From positions 29,483 through 93,482 of the forward strand of contig CAQZSK010000005.1 of assembly GCA_948934525.1 (NCBI GenBank): a stretch of DNA of 64,000 nucleotides, written 5' to 3'. Below are positions 54,944-63,946 of the stretch, in pieces. The DNA comes from an uncultured Clostridia bacterium. GTDB taxonomy: Bacteria; Bacillota; Clostridia; TANB77; CAG-508. Made by a program: the position numbers and the translations under genes. The first letter of the stretch is position 1. Each line of letters starts with the position of its first letter. The notes beneath the pieces are model-generated. The model ran no database searches and was not told the origin of the DNA. It saw only the letters and a list, made by a program, of their open reading frames with translations.

Positions 54944-56458
54944 TTAATCTAATGGTTTCATTGTTGGGAATAATAACACATCTCTAATAGATGCTGAATC
55001 TGTTAATAACATAATTAGTCTATCTACACCTATTCCCAATCCTCCTGTTGGTGGCATTCCATATTCCAAAGCTGTTACAAAGTCATTATCCATCATATTT
55101 GCTTCTTCATCTCCCGCTTCTCTTGCCTCTACCTGTTTCTTAAATCTTTCATATTGGTCAATTGGATCATTCAATTCAGAATAAGCATTTCCATATTCTC
55201 TTCCACCAATAAATACTTCAAATCGTTCTGTCAAACGTGGATCTGCTGGTTTTCTTTTGGTAAGTGGTGATACTTCAACAGGGTAATCATAAATAAATGT
55301 TGGTTGTACTAAAGTTTCTTCTACTTTTGCTTCAAATACTTGACTAATAATTTCTCCTCTTGTCATTTTTAATTCGTCTAATTCAATGTTTAGTTCTTTT
55401 GCTACTTTTTGTGCTTGTTCATCAGTTTCTATTTGATTAAAATCTACACCTGTTACTTCTTTGATACTGTCTATCATAGAAATTCTTTTCCATGATGGTG
55501 TTAAATCAATTGCAGTACCTTGATAACTAATCTTAGTTGTTCCTAATACTCTTTGTGCTACTTTAGATATAATTTCTTCTGTAATGTCCATCATATCATT
55601 ATAATCTTGATATGCTGCATATAATTCTATGTTTGTAAACTCTGGATTATGTTTGATGTCCATTCCTTCATTTCTAAACATTCTTCCCATTTCATACACT
55701 TTTCCAAATCCACCAACGATTAGTCTTTTTAAATATAATTCATTTGCAATCCTTAGATACATATCCATATCTAAAGTGTTGTGATGTGTAATAAATGGTC
55801 TTGCTGATGCTCCACCTGCTATAGTATTTAATATAGGAGTCTCTACTTCTATATAATCTTTTTCATCTAAAATATTTCTAATCTCTTTAATAATCGCTGT
55901 TCTTTTTAAGAAAGTTTCTTTTACTTCTGGATTCATAATTAAATCTACATATCTTTGACGATAACGTAAATCTGTGTCTTTCAATCCATGAAATTTTTCA
56001 GGTAATGGTCTTAAAGACTTTGCTAAAAGTGTCACTTCTTTTGCATGTATAGAAATCTCACCAGTTTTAGTTTTAAATACAAAACCTGTAATACCAATAA
56101 TATCCCCGATGTCATCTTCTTTAAATTGCTTATAGCTTTCTTCACCTAATTCATTGATACTAACATAGCTTTGAATTTTTCCTTCATCATCTTGAATATG
56201 ACAAAAAGAGGCTTTACCCATGATACGTTTTGCCATAATTCTACCAGCTATTGTAACATCTTTATTTTCTAGCTCTTCAAAGTTATCCCTAATTTGTTTA
56301 CTATTATGAGTTTTCTCAAACTTAGTAATTTTAAATGGATCTTTTCCTTCTTCTTGCAATTTCGCTAGTTTTTCTCTTCTTACCACCATTAAATGATTTA
56401 AGTCTAACTCTGGTTCTTGATTATTTTCTTGTTCATGATTTATTTTATTTTCGTCCAT
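54944..56458 (-). CDS. lysS: Lysyl-tRNA synthetase (class II)
   Basis: 504 residues. An OB anticodon-binding domain (about 55-155) precedes the class II core: motif 2 FRNEGMDIKHNPEFTNIEL, and motif 3 GLGIGVDRLIML near the end. It charges tRNA-Lys. The N-terminus carries a short acidic extension. No in-frame CGG. Own promoter region upstream (TTTACA, 17 nt, TATAAT near 56542-56570). Confidence 0.95.
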   Translation of the reverse strand: MDENKINHEQENNQEPELDLNHLMVVRREKLAKLQEEGKDPFKITKFEKTHNSKQIRDNFEELENKDVTIAGRIMAKRIMGKASFCHIQDDEGKIQSYVSINELGEESYKQFKEDDIGDIIGITGFVFKTKTGEISIHAKEVTLLAKSLRPLPEKFHGLKDTDLRYRQRYVDLIMNPEVKETFLKRTAIIKEIRNILDEKDYIEVETPILNTIAGGASARPFITHHNTLDMDMYLRIANELYLKRLIVGGFGKVYEMGRMFRNEGMDIKHNPEFTNIELYAAYQDYNDMMDITEEIISKVAQRVLGTTKISYQGTAIDLTPSWKRISMIDSIKEVTGVDFNQIETDEQAQKVAKELNIELDELKMTRGEIISQVFEAKVEETLVQPTFIYDYPVEVSPLTKRKPADPRLTERFEVFIGGREYGNAYSELNDPIDQYERFKKQVEAREAGDEEANMMDNDFVTALEYGMPPTGGLGIGVDRLIMLLTDSASIRDVLLFPTMKPLD

Positions 56459-56678
56459 TTGTCATAACTCCTTTTCTCTACAATTAATTGGCCTATCTCT
56501 TTAACAAAATCAAGATATTATTAAATGATATCTTAATTTTCATCGTTATTATTATATCGCATAAGTCAAAATATGTAAACATGTCTCCTAAAAATTTAGT
56601 AGTATGCTAATTTGGAGATGTATGTCTAACCAACAAAGGCTATACTTTATCAGTGATACATACTTCTTCTAACTGATA

Positions 56679-57170
56679 TTATTCTATTATCTCAACTTGT
56701 CCACTTTTTAAACTTTTTTGTACATCTATTACTCTTTGATTAGACGATCCTTTCCATTTCAATGTAGGATTATGCAAATCATCCATATACTGCCCATCTA
56801 CTAAAACATCTATATAATTTAATACTTCTTCATTTTTTAAGTCTCTGTCAAATAGAAAACCACTCCATACCCATATTGTTTTATTTGGATATTCTTTCTT
56901 AAATGCTTTCGCTAACCTTGTAGTCCCTACTATATTTGTTGGGTGCATTGGCTCTCCTCCTAATATAGATAATCCCTCAATAGTGTCATTATCACATAAT
57001 TCTAATATTTTGTCGATGGTATCTTCTGTAAATTCTTTTCCACCATTAAAATCATGTGTTTCTGGATTAAAGCAATTTTTGCAATGGAAAGCACACCCTT
57101 GCATAAAAATAGATACTCTAATTCCTGGTCCATCTGAAATATCCATCTTACGAATTTTATTATATCTCAT
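56679..57170 (-). CDS. nrdG: Anaerobic ribonucleotide reductase activating protein
   Basis: 163 residues from ATG 57170 (GGAAGGAGAG upstream); an in-frame upstream start lacks a ribosome site. Radical-SAM cluster CxxxCxxC in CAFHCKNCFNP and the GG motif LSILGGEPM. It uses SAM to make the glycyl radical of NrdD. It lies about 70 nt after nrdD on the same strand. Confidence 0.94.
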   Translation of the reverse strand: MRYNKIRKMDISDGPGIRVSIFMQGCAFHCKNCFNPETHDFNGGKEFTEDTIDKILELCDNDTIEGLSILGGEPMHPTNIVGTTRLAKAFKKEYPNKTIWVWSGFLFDRDLKNEEVLNYIDVLVDGQYMDDLHNPTLKWKGSSNQRVIDVQKSLKSGQVEIIE

Positions 57171-57237
57171 TTTTTCTCTCCTTCCTAATGAACAAAGACA
57201 TATAGGATTTACCATATATGTCTTTTGTTTTACTTTG

Positions 57238-59490
57238 TTATACAGCTTCTTGTACTACTGCTTGTGTATGGCAATGCTCGCAAGCCTCATCTTCTTTTTC
57301 ATCATAATCTTTATTATCAATATGTAGTACTCTTTCTTTAATTTCTTGTGTTCTACCCTTATTCCAGAAATTACTTCCAATATACCCACAAGTTCTTCTT
57401 GCTACATTTAATGTATCATGGTTTCTATTTCCGCATTCTGGGCAATACCATTCTAAATCATCATCAATTAGGATTTCACCTGTAAATCCACATTCTTGGC
57501 AATAATCTGATTTTGTATTTAATTCAGCATACATAATATTATCATAAATGTATTGGATAATTTGAACTACAACATCTAAGTTATTTTGTAAGTTAGGGGT
57601 TTCTACATAAGATATAGCTCCTCCTGGACTTAACTTTTGGAATTCACTTTCTAATTTTAATTTAGAGAATGCATCAATTTCTTCAAATACAGGTACATGA
57701 TATGAATTTGTAATATAGTTTTTATCCGTAATTCCTTCTACTACTCCAAATCTTTCTTTTAAACATTTAGAGAATTTATAAGTTGTTGATTCAATAGGAG
57801 TTCCATAAACACTGTAATCGATATTTTCTGCTGCTTTCCATTCTTGACATTTGTCATTCATTTTTTGCATTACTTGAACTGCAAAATCTTTTCCTGCTCC
57901 ATTGTCTGTATGGCTCTTATCTGTCATATATTTTACGCATTCATATAGTCCTGCATATCCAAGAGAAATTGTTGAATATCCATTATGTAATAATGGCTCT
58001 AAGCTTGCTCCTTTTGGAAGTCTTGCTAGTGCTCCATGTTGCCATAAAATTGGTGCAATATCACTAGTTACTTTTGCTAATCTTTCATGTCTTACTTGTA
58101 ATGCTCTATGGCATAATTCTAATCTTTCTTCATAAATATCCCAGAATTTCTTTTGGTCTTTTCCTGAAGATAAAGCAACATCTACTAAGTTGATTGATAC
58201 TACACCTTGATTAAATCTTCCATAGTATTTTCCTTTACCTTCTTGATAGTTTTTAGCATTTGCTAAATTTCCAAGACTCATAGTTCTATCTGGTGTTAAG
58301 AAAGAACGACATCCCATGCATGGGTAACATTCCCCATCACCAAGTTCATTTTTCTTCAATTGTTTCATCATTTTTTCTGAGATATAGTCTGGAACTAATC
58401 TTTTAGCTGTACATTCTGCTGCTAATTTTGTTAAGTACCAATACTTACTTTCTTCATGAACATTGTCTTCTTCTAAAACATATAATAATTTAGGGAAAGC
58501 TGGGGTAATATATACACCTTTTTCATTCTTAAATCCTAAAATTCTTTCTTTTAAGAATTCTTCAATAATTAATGCTAATTCTTCTTTGTATTCTTCTGTT
58601 TCTCCTAAATACATAGTAACTGATAAGAAAGGAGCTTGTCCATTTGTATTTGTCATAGAGTTAACTTGATAATTAAAGGTTTGTACACCATCAGCCACTT
58701 CTTTTTTCGTGTCTAACTCTGCAAACTTTTTAGCTTGTTCTTCTGTTAATCCATTTTCTTTATATTTTTTATAATATTTATCATAGCTACTTTTTACAAA
58801 TGGTGCTAAGTGAGATAGAGATACTGTGGCACCACCATAAGTAGAAGAGGTAACTGCTAAAATGATTTGTGTTGCAATGGTACATGCAGTAATAAATCTA
58901 TGTGGTTTTTCAATCATAACCCCATTCATAATTGTACCATTTTGTAACATATCATCTAGGTTGATCAATTCACAATTGGTTAAAGCATTTTGTGCAAAAT
59001 AATCTGCATCATGAAAATGAATAATTCCTGCATCATGTGCCTTCACTACATCTTCTGGTAATAAAAATCTTCTTGTAATGTCTGTGCTTGTAATTCCTGC
59101 TAAATAGTCTCTTTGTGTTGTTACTACTCTAGCATTTTTATTAGCATTTTCACTATTCCAATATTCACTTTCTCCTTCAATTAATTCTTTAATACTTTGA
59201 TCTGTTGTGTTTGCTTTTCTTACTAATGCCCTTGTGTAGCGATATGTAATATATTGTTTGGCTAAATTATATTTTCCAATTTCCATTAATTTTTGTTCAA
59301 TAATGTCTTGAATATCTTCTACAAGAATCCTTGACTTATCTAACTCTTCAATATACTCAATAATCTCTTCAATTTCTTCCTTGGTTGCCTTTTCTTTTTT
59401 TCTTACTTCATTATTTGCTTTTCCAATAGCTATTCTGATTTTCTCAGGATTATATTCTACTATTGTTCCATCTCTTTTGATTATTTTCAT
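57238..59490 (-). CDS. nrdD: Anaerobic (class III) ribonucleoside-triphosphate reductase
   Basis: 750 residues. An N-terminal ATP-cone (1-90, MKIIKRDGTIVEYNPEKIRIAIGKA) controls activity. The catalytic barrel follows, with the C-terminal zinc ribbon (CQECGF...CPECGNRN) and glycyl-radical site RRTCGYIGSN. It makes dNTPs without oxygen. Upstream (59491-59794) is a divergent region with two Crp/Fnr-like palindromes shared with the regulator gene. AT-rich GGGGG ribosome site precedes the ATG. Confidence 0.96.
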   Translation of the reverse strand: MKIIKRDGTIVEYNPEKIRIAIGKANNEVRKKEKATKEEIEEIIEYIEELDKSRILVEDIQDIIEQKLMEIGKYNLAKQYITYRYTRALVRKANTTDQSIKELIEGESEYWNSENANKNARVVTTQRDYLAGITSTDITRRFLLPEDVVKAHDAGIIHFHDADYFAQNALTNCELINLDDMLQNGTIMNGVMIEKPHRFITACTIATQIILAVTSSTYGGATVSLSHLAPFVKSSYDKYYKKYKENGLTEEQAKKFAELDTKKEVADGVQTFNYQVNSMTNTNGQAPFLSVTMYLGETEEYKEELALIIEEFLKERILGFKNEKGVYITPAFPKLLYVLEEDNVHEESKYWYLTKLAAECTAKRLVPDYISEKMMKQLKKNELGDGECYPCMGCRSFLTPDRTMSLGNLANAKNYQEGKGKYYGRFNQGVVSINLVDVALSSGKDQKKFWDIYEERLELCHRALQVRHERLAKVTSDIAPILWQHGALARLPKGASLEPLLHNGYSTISLGYAGLYECVKYMTDKSHTDNGAGKDFAVQVMQKMNDKCQEWKAAENIDYSVYGTPIESTTYKFSKCLKERFGVVEGITDKNYITNSYHVPVFEEIDAFSKLKLESEFQKLSPGGAISYVETPNLQNNLDVVVQIIQYIYDNIMYAELNTKSDYCQECGFTGEILIDDDLEWYCPECGNRNHDTLNVARRTCGYIGSNFWNKGRTQEIKERVLHIDNKDYDEKEDEACEHCHTQAVVQEAV

Positions 59491-59568
59491 GTTTTACCCC
59501 CTATGTTTTTCTTAGTTACTTAATCCTGTGTGTTGTTTTATAATTTTATTGTTCTTCTCTTTAGGATG

Positions 59569-59574
59569 ATTATA
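59569..59574 (-). promoter_or_regulatory. -10 element of nrdD
   Basis: TATAAT on the minus strand without a consensus -35. The palindrome at 59599-59618 is centred about 46 nt upstream of the presumed start of transcription, suggesting activator dependence. Confidence 0.5.
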
Positions 59575-59598
59575 TTTTATTTGAAAATTCATATTTAG

Positions 59599-59618
59599 AA
59601 AGTTGCTATGGCAACTTT
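59599..59618. promoter_or_regulatory. Crp/Fnr-like operator 1
   Basis: Palindrome AAAGTTGC-TATG-GCAACTTT with perfect 8-bp arms, in the nrdD-regulator interval. The 19-bp core GTTGCTATGGCAACTTTTT recurs identically at operator 2. Confidence 0.75.
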
Positions 59619-59745
59619 TTGCTATTTTCTTTTTTCTATTTCTGATAAGCCTCGTATTATTCATGTTTTTTTCTAATGTTACAATTATATTACAATATTT
59701 TTCTTCTTCCTAAATCCATGAGAATTCACTTTTTATTTTTTTAGT

Positions 59746-59765
59746 GTTGCTATGGCAACTTTTTT
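59746..59765. promoter_or_regulatory. Crp/Fnr-like operator 2
   Basis: GTTGC-TATG-GCAAC plus TTTTT, identical to the core of operator 1. It lies about 30 nt before the start codon of the Crp/Fnr gene, just ahead of its -10 region, suggesting autoregulation. Confidence 0.7.
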
Positions 59766-59794
59766 ATGATATAGTATATATATAGGTGATTTTA

Positions 59795-60418
59795 ATGGTT
59801 AGAAATTTTGATGCTGATAACTTTGTAGATAGATTAAAAAGTAACTGTAAACTTATTGAAATTAAGGAATTTCAAGCAGATGAAATTATTACTACTTTAC
59901 TTTCAAAAAGAAATCAATTTTGCATCCTATTAGAAGGACGAGCACAGCTTTTAACTTATGATAAAGATGGTAATAAAAAAATTCTATATTATTATACCAA
60001 AAATGATGCATTTGGTGAACCTCTCTTTAAGATTTATATGGATAGGGAGTTATTTGTTTTAGCAAAAGAAAAGTGCAAAGTTCTTTTTTATCCCTATGAT
60101 GCTGCTGAAAACTGCACAGAAGACTGTTTATATCATATTGAAATTTTAAAGAATCTTCCTGATCTTGTTTTCTCTAGTATTGCTAAGCAAAATTTTAGAA
60201 TGCTTTTGCTAACTAATAAAAGCGTTAGAGATAAGCTTCTTACCTATTTTCAAATACTTTCTTCTGAAAAACATAGTAAAACCTTTGAACTTCCACTTTC
60301 TTTGACAGATTTATCTGACTATTTGATGATTGAAAGAACCGCTATGATGCGTGAGATTAAGAGACTAAAAGATGAGAAGATTATTAAGAAGAATAAGAAT
60401 AAAATTACTTTGAGTTAA
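59795..60418 (+). CDS. Crp/Fnr-family transcriptional regulator
   Basis: 207 residues from ATG 59795 (AGGTGAT upstream). The N-terminal cyclic-nucleotide-binding-like fold (about 20-125) has LLEGRAQLLTYDKDGN and NDAFGEP. The C-terminal winged helix has LSLTDLSDYLMIERTAMMREIKRL as recognition helix region. There is no 4Fe-4S Cys cluster typical of FNR. Two Crp/Fnr-like palindromes lie in its own upstream region shared with nrdD, so autoregulation and control of dNTP synthesis are likely. Confidence 0.85.
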   Translation: MVRNFDADNFVDRLKSNCKLIEIKEFQADEIITTLLSKRNQFCILLEGRAQLLTYDKDGNKKILYYYTKNDAFGEPLFKIYMDRELFVLAKEKCKVLFYPYDAAENCTEDCLYHIEILKNLPDLVFSSIAKQNFRMLLLTNKSVRDKLLTYFQILSSEKHSKTFELPLSLTDLSDYLMIERTAMMREIKRLKDEKIIKKNKNKITLS

Positions 60419-60424
60419 AAATGC

Positions 60425-60449
60425 GAGGAGACCTAAGATAGGTCTCCTC
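60425..60449. terminator. Bidirectional terminator between the Crp/Fnr gene and the orphan 60463 gene
   Basis: 10-bp stem GAGGAGACCT / AGGTCTCCTC, 5-nt loop, T-rich on both sides, between convergent genes. Confidence 0.8.
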
Positions 60450-60462
60450 TTTGAGATAAGTT

Positions 60463-60957
60463 TTAGTATTGTTCAGGGTATCTCCTCTTAAGGTCTGCAA
60501 ACATATCATATTCACGGTCTGCTTTTTTCATAATCGCAGAAGCTGTAAAAAAGCCACCAAAGATAGCAAGAATTAAAACCAAGATAGCACAAAGAATAAT
60601 AACTGTGTTATCTTTTTTCTTACTTTTTCCTCCCAAAAGAGCCTTCACAACTCTTTCAAAAGCACTTGGTGCATTCCTTGCTGCTCTTAAGGTGTTATGA
60701 ATTTGCGCATACGAGTTCCACCCAGCCGTCAATCCACTCGACAAAGTTCTTCTTTCCCAAAAGTTTTTTAAGCTTCGAAGCCAAATGTAAAAACCTGTAG
60801 GAATTATTGTCACAACGCAGAAGAGGTAGATCAAATCCAATGCCAATTGTTCAAACATCAAAATTGTCTCAGGCTCTACTTCTGCCATTTGCAACAAGAA
60901 GGGAGAAATAAGTAGCAAGATGTAACCATATACCATAGTAAAACCTGCAATTGCCAT
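60463..60957 (-). CDS. Orphan membrane protein with composition unlike neighbours
   Basis: 164 residues with about three helices (YGYILLLISPFLLQM; LIYLFCVVTIIPTGFYIWL; IILCAILVLILAIFGGFFTA). A polar middle (ERRTLSSGLTAGWNSYAQIHNTLRAARNAPSAFERVV) and a charged C-terminus (ADREYDMFADLKRRYPEQY) complete it. No family recognised. Its codon and base use is more G+C-rich than splB directly upstream (25-nt gap). No in-frame CGG. It may be a recent arrival. Confidence 0.55.
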   Translation of the reverse strand: MAIAGFTMVYGYILLLISPFLLQMAEVEPETILMFEQLALDLIYLFCVVTIIPTGFYIWLRSLKNFWERRTLSSGLTAGWNSYAQIHNTLRAARNAPSAFERVVKALLGGKSKKKDNTVIILCAILVLILAIFGGFFTASAIMKKADREYDMFADLKRRYPEQY

Positions 60958-60982
60958 TACATATCCTACTACTATCTAAAAT

Positions 60983-61984
60983 CTATACGATATACCATAT
61001 CTTATTGTCCTCAAAATACTGATTTAATTCTTTTTTAAAAAACTCTTCTCCCTCTTTCCTAATATCTGTTTGATACATATACTTACCTTTTCCTCTTCCT
61101 GTCATTTTACTTTTATTAAATATTTCTATACTATTTTGAAATGCTTCTTTATTAATTGCATCATGTACATAACTATATGTCATAAAAATCACTTCAAAAA
61201 ATATCTTCTCTTTCGCTTTTTGACTCAGATTTTGTTGTAGATATACAATTAATTCATGATATAACTCTCTCCAATTTTCCAAAAAGATGACTGGTGCAAT
61301 TAGTATTCCCACTTCATAATCTGCTTCTACTAATTTATTAATTGCTTCTACTCTCTCTTTTAATCTTGAAGTTCCAAACTCCACATGGTTAATAATATAT
61401 TCAGGATTAACACTCATTCTAATAATCACTTTATGCCTATGGTCTAATGGCAATAAATCGTCTACATAAGCAAATTTAGTTGGAAAGGTTAGTTTGCCTT
61501 TTTCAGTATCTTTAAAATTCTCTATTGTCCAAACTAAGTTGTTCGTTATCGTATTTTCCAATACTAAATCACTATTACTTCCAATTTCAAAAGTTAATTC
61601 TTTGTCTGATTTATTTGCTGTTTTGATAATTTTTTCTAGCATTTCTTCTCTGTTTACAAATAGTCTCATATAGGCACATTTATTATAATGACATACTAGG
61701 TAACAATACATACAACTAGCAATACAACCTGAAGAAGTATATGGTACTAAATAGTCCGATACTTTGTGATTTTCTACAAATTTATGTGTTTTCCTTGTAC
61801 CAATAATCAAATTTTTCTTCATTTGCAAGAATTCTGAATTTTCCTTTTTTCTCATTTCTTCTATATTGTTATGATTTTCAATTTGGATTTTAGGAACATC
61901 CTTATATTTTTCTAATAACTTTTTCCCTAACTCATAATTTTCTATATCTTTTTCAAAATAAATAGCAGTTGGTTTAAATATCAT
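60983..61984 (-). CDS. splB: Spore photoproduct lyase
   Basis: 333 residues from ATG 61984 (GGGAGGG upstream), close to the 342-residue SplB of Bacillus. Radical-SAM cluster in SSGCIASCMYCYL (CxxxCxxC), then YMRLFVNREEMLEKI, FPTKFAYVDDLLPLDHRHK, RMSVNPEYII and APVIFLENWRELYHEL, and the C-terminus GRGKGKYMYQ. It uses SAM to split the spore photoproduct thymine dimer during germination. It supports a spore-former. The orphan membrane protein follows 25 nt downstream. Confidence 0.93.
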   Translation of the reverse strand: MIFKPTAIYFEKDIENYELGKKLLEKYKDVPKIQIENHNNIEEMRKKENSEFLQMKKNLIIGTRKTHKFVENHKVSDYLVPYTSSGCIASCMYCYLVCHYNKCAYMRLFVNREEMLEKIIKTANKSDKELTFEIGSNSDLVLENTITNNLVWTIENFKDTEKGKLTFPTKFAYVDDLLPLDHRHKVIIRMSVNPEYIINHVEFGTSRLKERVEAINKLVEADYEVGILIAPVIFLENWRELYHELIVYLQQNLSQKAKEKIFFEVIFMTYSYVHDAINKEAFQNSIEIFNKSKMTGRGKGKYMYQTDIRKEGEEFFKKELNQYFEDNKIWYIV

Positions 61985-62052
61985 TTCTTTCCCTCCCATT
62001 TTTATTTTTACCATCATGAGTAATTTTTATCCATTCCAGATTTTTCTAAAAT

Positions 62053-62090
62053 AAAAAAACAGTAGATTTTTAAATTTTCTACTGTTTTTA
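62053..62090. terminator. Terminator after the MGMT fusion gene
   Basis: Stem AAAAACAGTAGA / TCTACTGTTTTT with T-rich sequence on both strands, between the MGMT fusion and splB genes. Confidence 0.85.
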
Positions 62091-62178
62091 ACCATATTAT
62101 TGTTACAATACTCTTCAAGCTTTTCCCCTTGCTATATTAAATCCATGGCACTTAGCCATTTGCCTTGCTATTTCATCA

Positions 62179-63171
62179 TCAAAATTCTTGCCATTGATAT
62201 ATACTTAAATCTACTTTACCATTCATTACTTTAATTCCTTCTTTTTCTAGCTTTTGTTTTTGAATTCCTTTTCCACCAAATACAAAAGCCTCTGCAAGCT
62301 CTCCCTTGCTATTTAACACTTTATAACAAGGATATTTATGTTCATCTGGATTTTTGTGAAGTATATTTCCGACTACCCTTGCCAGCCCTTTATTTCCTAA
62401 ACTTTCTGCCACTTGTTTATATGTAACCACTTTCCCTTCTGGAATGGTAGTTAAATATTCATATACCCTTTTAGATAAGCTATCCCCTGTCAAACCACAC
62501 TTATTTCCAATGGATAAATTATAGCTATTATCTATTAAGCTATATATCTTTTTTGTATCCACCGTTTCATCTAACTTTACAGTTATCCAACTTTTTTTAT
62601 TCATATGATATCCTGAAAAAATATTAGGCTGATTTAAAATATCTTCTATTTTTTCTTTTTGGTATCTTAAATCTATTACTTCAACAACCTTATCTGATTC
62701 TAATCCTAATTTTCTTTCTGATAAGGTTAATAGAACCCCGTACCATTTATCATTTTGTGTATTTCTCCATATAGCATTATCATCAAATTTTTCCCATAAA
62801 AATTCCAGCTCATCTCCATACTTTTTCTTTATATATTGTATCACTTCTTTTGCTTGTTTACTTTTAAAGGCTTCTTTACTAGTACATTTTTGAATAATAT
62901 CCTCTATTACATTTCCATATTCTTGCTTTATACTTCCTATAAATTGTCCTGTAGATGTCTCAACATCTACCAAAGCAAACTCTTCCTCATTTTCTAAATC
63001 TATTAGCTTAGCATAGCTTTCTTTCTCTGAAATAACTACCTGAATTTCAAATTGATTATTTTGTATCTTTGTTTGATAAATATATTTGATCCTGTCCTTT
63101 TTAAAACCATATTCTTCTAATAATGTATCATTTATTTTTCTATTTTTTAATTTACTTTCTAAGTTCCTCAT
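62179..63171 (-). CDS. MmcQ/YjbR protein fused to an MGMT DNA-repair domain
   Basis: 330 residues. The N-terminal ~220 residues match the MmcQ/YjbR DNA-binding-like fold (WEKFDDNAIWRN, KLGLESDKVVEVIDLRYQ, NIFSGYHMNKKSWITV). The C-terminal ~90 residues are an O6-alkylguanine-DNA alkyltransferase-like domain: GKVVTYKQVAESLGNKGLARVVGNIL then YPCYKVLNSKG, where canonical MGMT has PCHRV. The acceptor Cys is present; His is replaced by Tyr, so activity is uncertain. The protein probably repairs or recognises alkylated DNA. It starts by overlapping a short upstream ORF (ATGA-type overlap). Confidence 0.8.
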   Translation of the reverse strand: MRNLESKLKNRKINDTLLEEYGFKKDRIKYIYQTKIQNNQFEIQVVISEKESYAKLIDLENEEEFALVDVETSTGQFIGSIKQEYGNVIEDIIQKCTSKEAFKSKQAKEVIQYIKKKYGDELEFLWEKFDDNAIWRNTQNDKWYGVLLTLSERKLGLESDKVVEVIDLRYQKEKIEDILNQPNIFSGYHMNKKSWITVKLDETVDTKKIYSLIDNSYNLSIGNKCGLTGDSLSKRVYEYLTTIPEGKVVTYKQVAESLGNKGLARVVGNILHKNPDEHKYPCYKVLNSKGELAEAFVFGGKGIQKQKLEKEGIKVMNGKVDLSIYQWQEF

Positions 63172-63269
63172 TTACCTTCCATCCAATATTTTTCTTTCTG
63201 TTTCCATATTCTTTCACAATTTTTTCTTTCTTTATCTTTAAATGCCTTAAAAATATCTATATCATTCAT
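63168..63269 (-). CDS. Possible 33-residue small ORF coupled to the MGMT fusion gene
   Basis: 33 residues, very charged (DIFKAFKDKERKN, CERIWKQKEKYW). Its TGA overlaps the ATG of the MGMT fusion gene by two bases, suggesting coupling. There is no good ribosome site before its own ATG. The other bases of 63270-63506 show no gene. It could be a chance ORF. Confidence 0.3.
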   Translation of the reverse strand: MNDIDIFKAFKDKERKNCERIWKQKEKYWMEGK

Positions 63270-63506
63270 ATGTTTCTATATATGATCCCATACCCTCATT
63301 CCTTTCTCAATTCCTTTCCAAGCTAAGTTCTGACCACCTTCGTTCTTTTGGACACAGTTACTTAAATGAAAACAGCTTCTTTCATCATTTATATTCCCTT
63401 TTTATGAGCATCTTCATCTACTGATAACACATTTATATTTTTCACTAAATTCTATAAATCTTACCTAATTTATATCATAAAAGCTACATAAATACAAATT
63501 CTAGAA

Positions 63507-63541
63507 CAAAAAAATAGCAGATAATTTAATATCTGCTATTT
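63507..63541 (-). terminator. Terminator of the rRNA-tRNA transcript
   Basis: 11-bp stem AAATAGCAGAT / ATCTGCTATTT followed by seven T on the minus strand, directly after tRNA-Asn. Confidence 0.9.
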
Positions 63542-63543
63542 CA

Positions 63544-63619
63544 TGGCTCTCCGTGTTGGACTCGAACCAACGACCTATCGGTTAACAGCCGAGCGCTCTA
63601 CCAACTGAGCTAACGGAGA
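63544..63619 (-). tRNA. tRNA-Asn(GUU)
   Basis: 76 nt with encoded CCA. Acceptor TCTCCGT pairs with ACGGAGA; anticodon GTT; T arm GTTGGTTCGAGTCCAAC. Follows the 5S gene by about 10 nt, as a co-transcribed tRNA. Confidence 0.96.
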
Positions 63620-63628
63620 ATATTAAAA

Positions 63629-63744
63629 CCTGGCGACAACCTATTTTCTCAGCAGGGTAACCCACAAATATCTTCGGCACATTGGAGCTTGACTTCTGTG
63701 TTCGGTATGGGAACAGGTATTTCCTCCATGTAATCATCACCAGA
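63629..63744 (-). rRNA. rrf: 5S ribosomal RNA
   Basis: About 116 nt. Reverse complement has the 5S features GGAGGAAATACCTGTTCCCA, CCGAACACAGAAGTCAAGCTC and GGTTGTCGCCAGG. It lies about 200 nt after the 23S 3' end and ahead of tRNA-Asn. The 63745-63946 spacer shows no gene. Confidence 0.95.
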
Positions 63745-63946
63745 AATGTTTAGTGTTTCTAAGGTAATTTTTACCTTAACATACACTCAAAAATATATAG
63801 AGAATCTTTAAATTCTAGGAATTGCATTTATGCAATGACGTAGAATTTGATGATGCAAATTTTAGATTTTCTTAATGATTTATCATTTAGAAAATATTAA
63901 TTTGTAAGCTCTTCGTAAACTAAACCATTCATATTTTTTATACTCG

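Noticed and set aside
62095..62178. Extension of the MGMT fusion in another frame (FDDEIARQMAKCHGF)
   Set aside because: It reads like protein for about 22 codons, but the alkyltransferase domain ends naturally at VDLSIYQW and there is no CGG or start; likely chance or a remnant.
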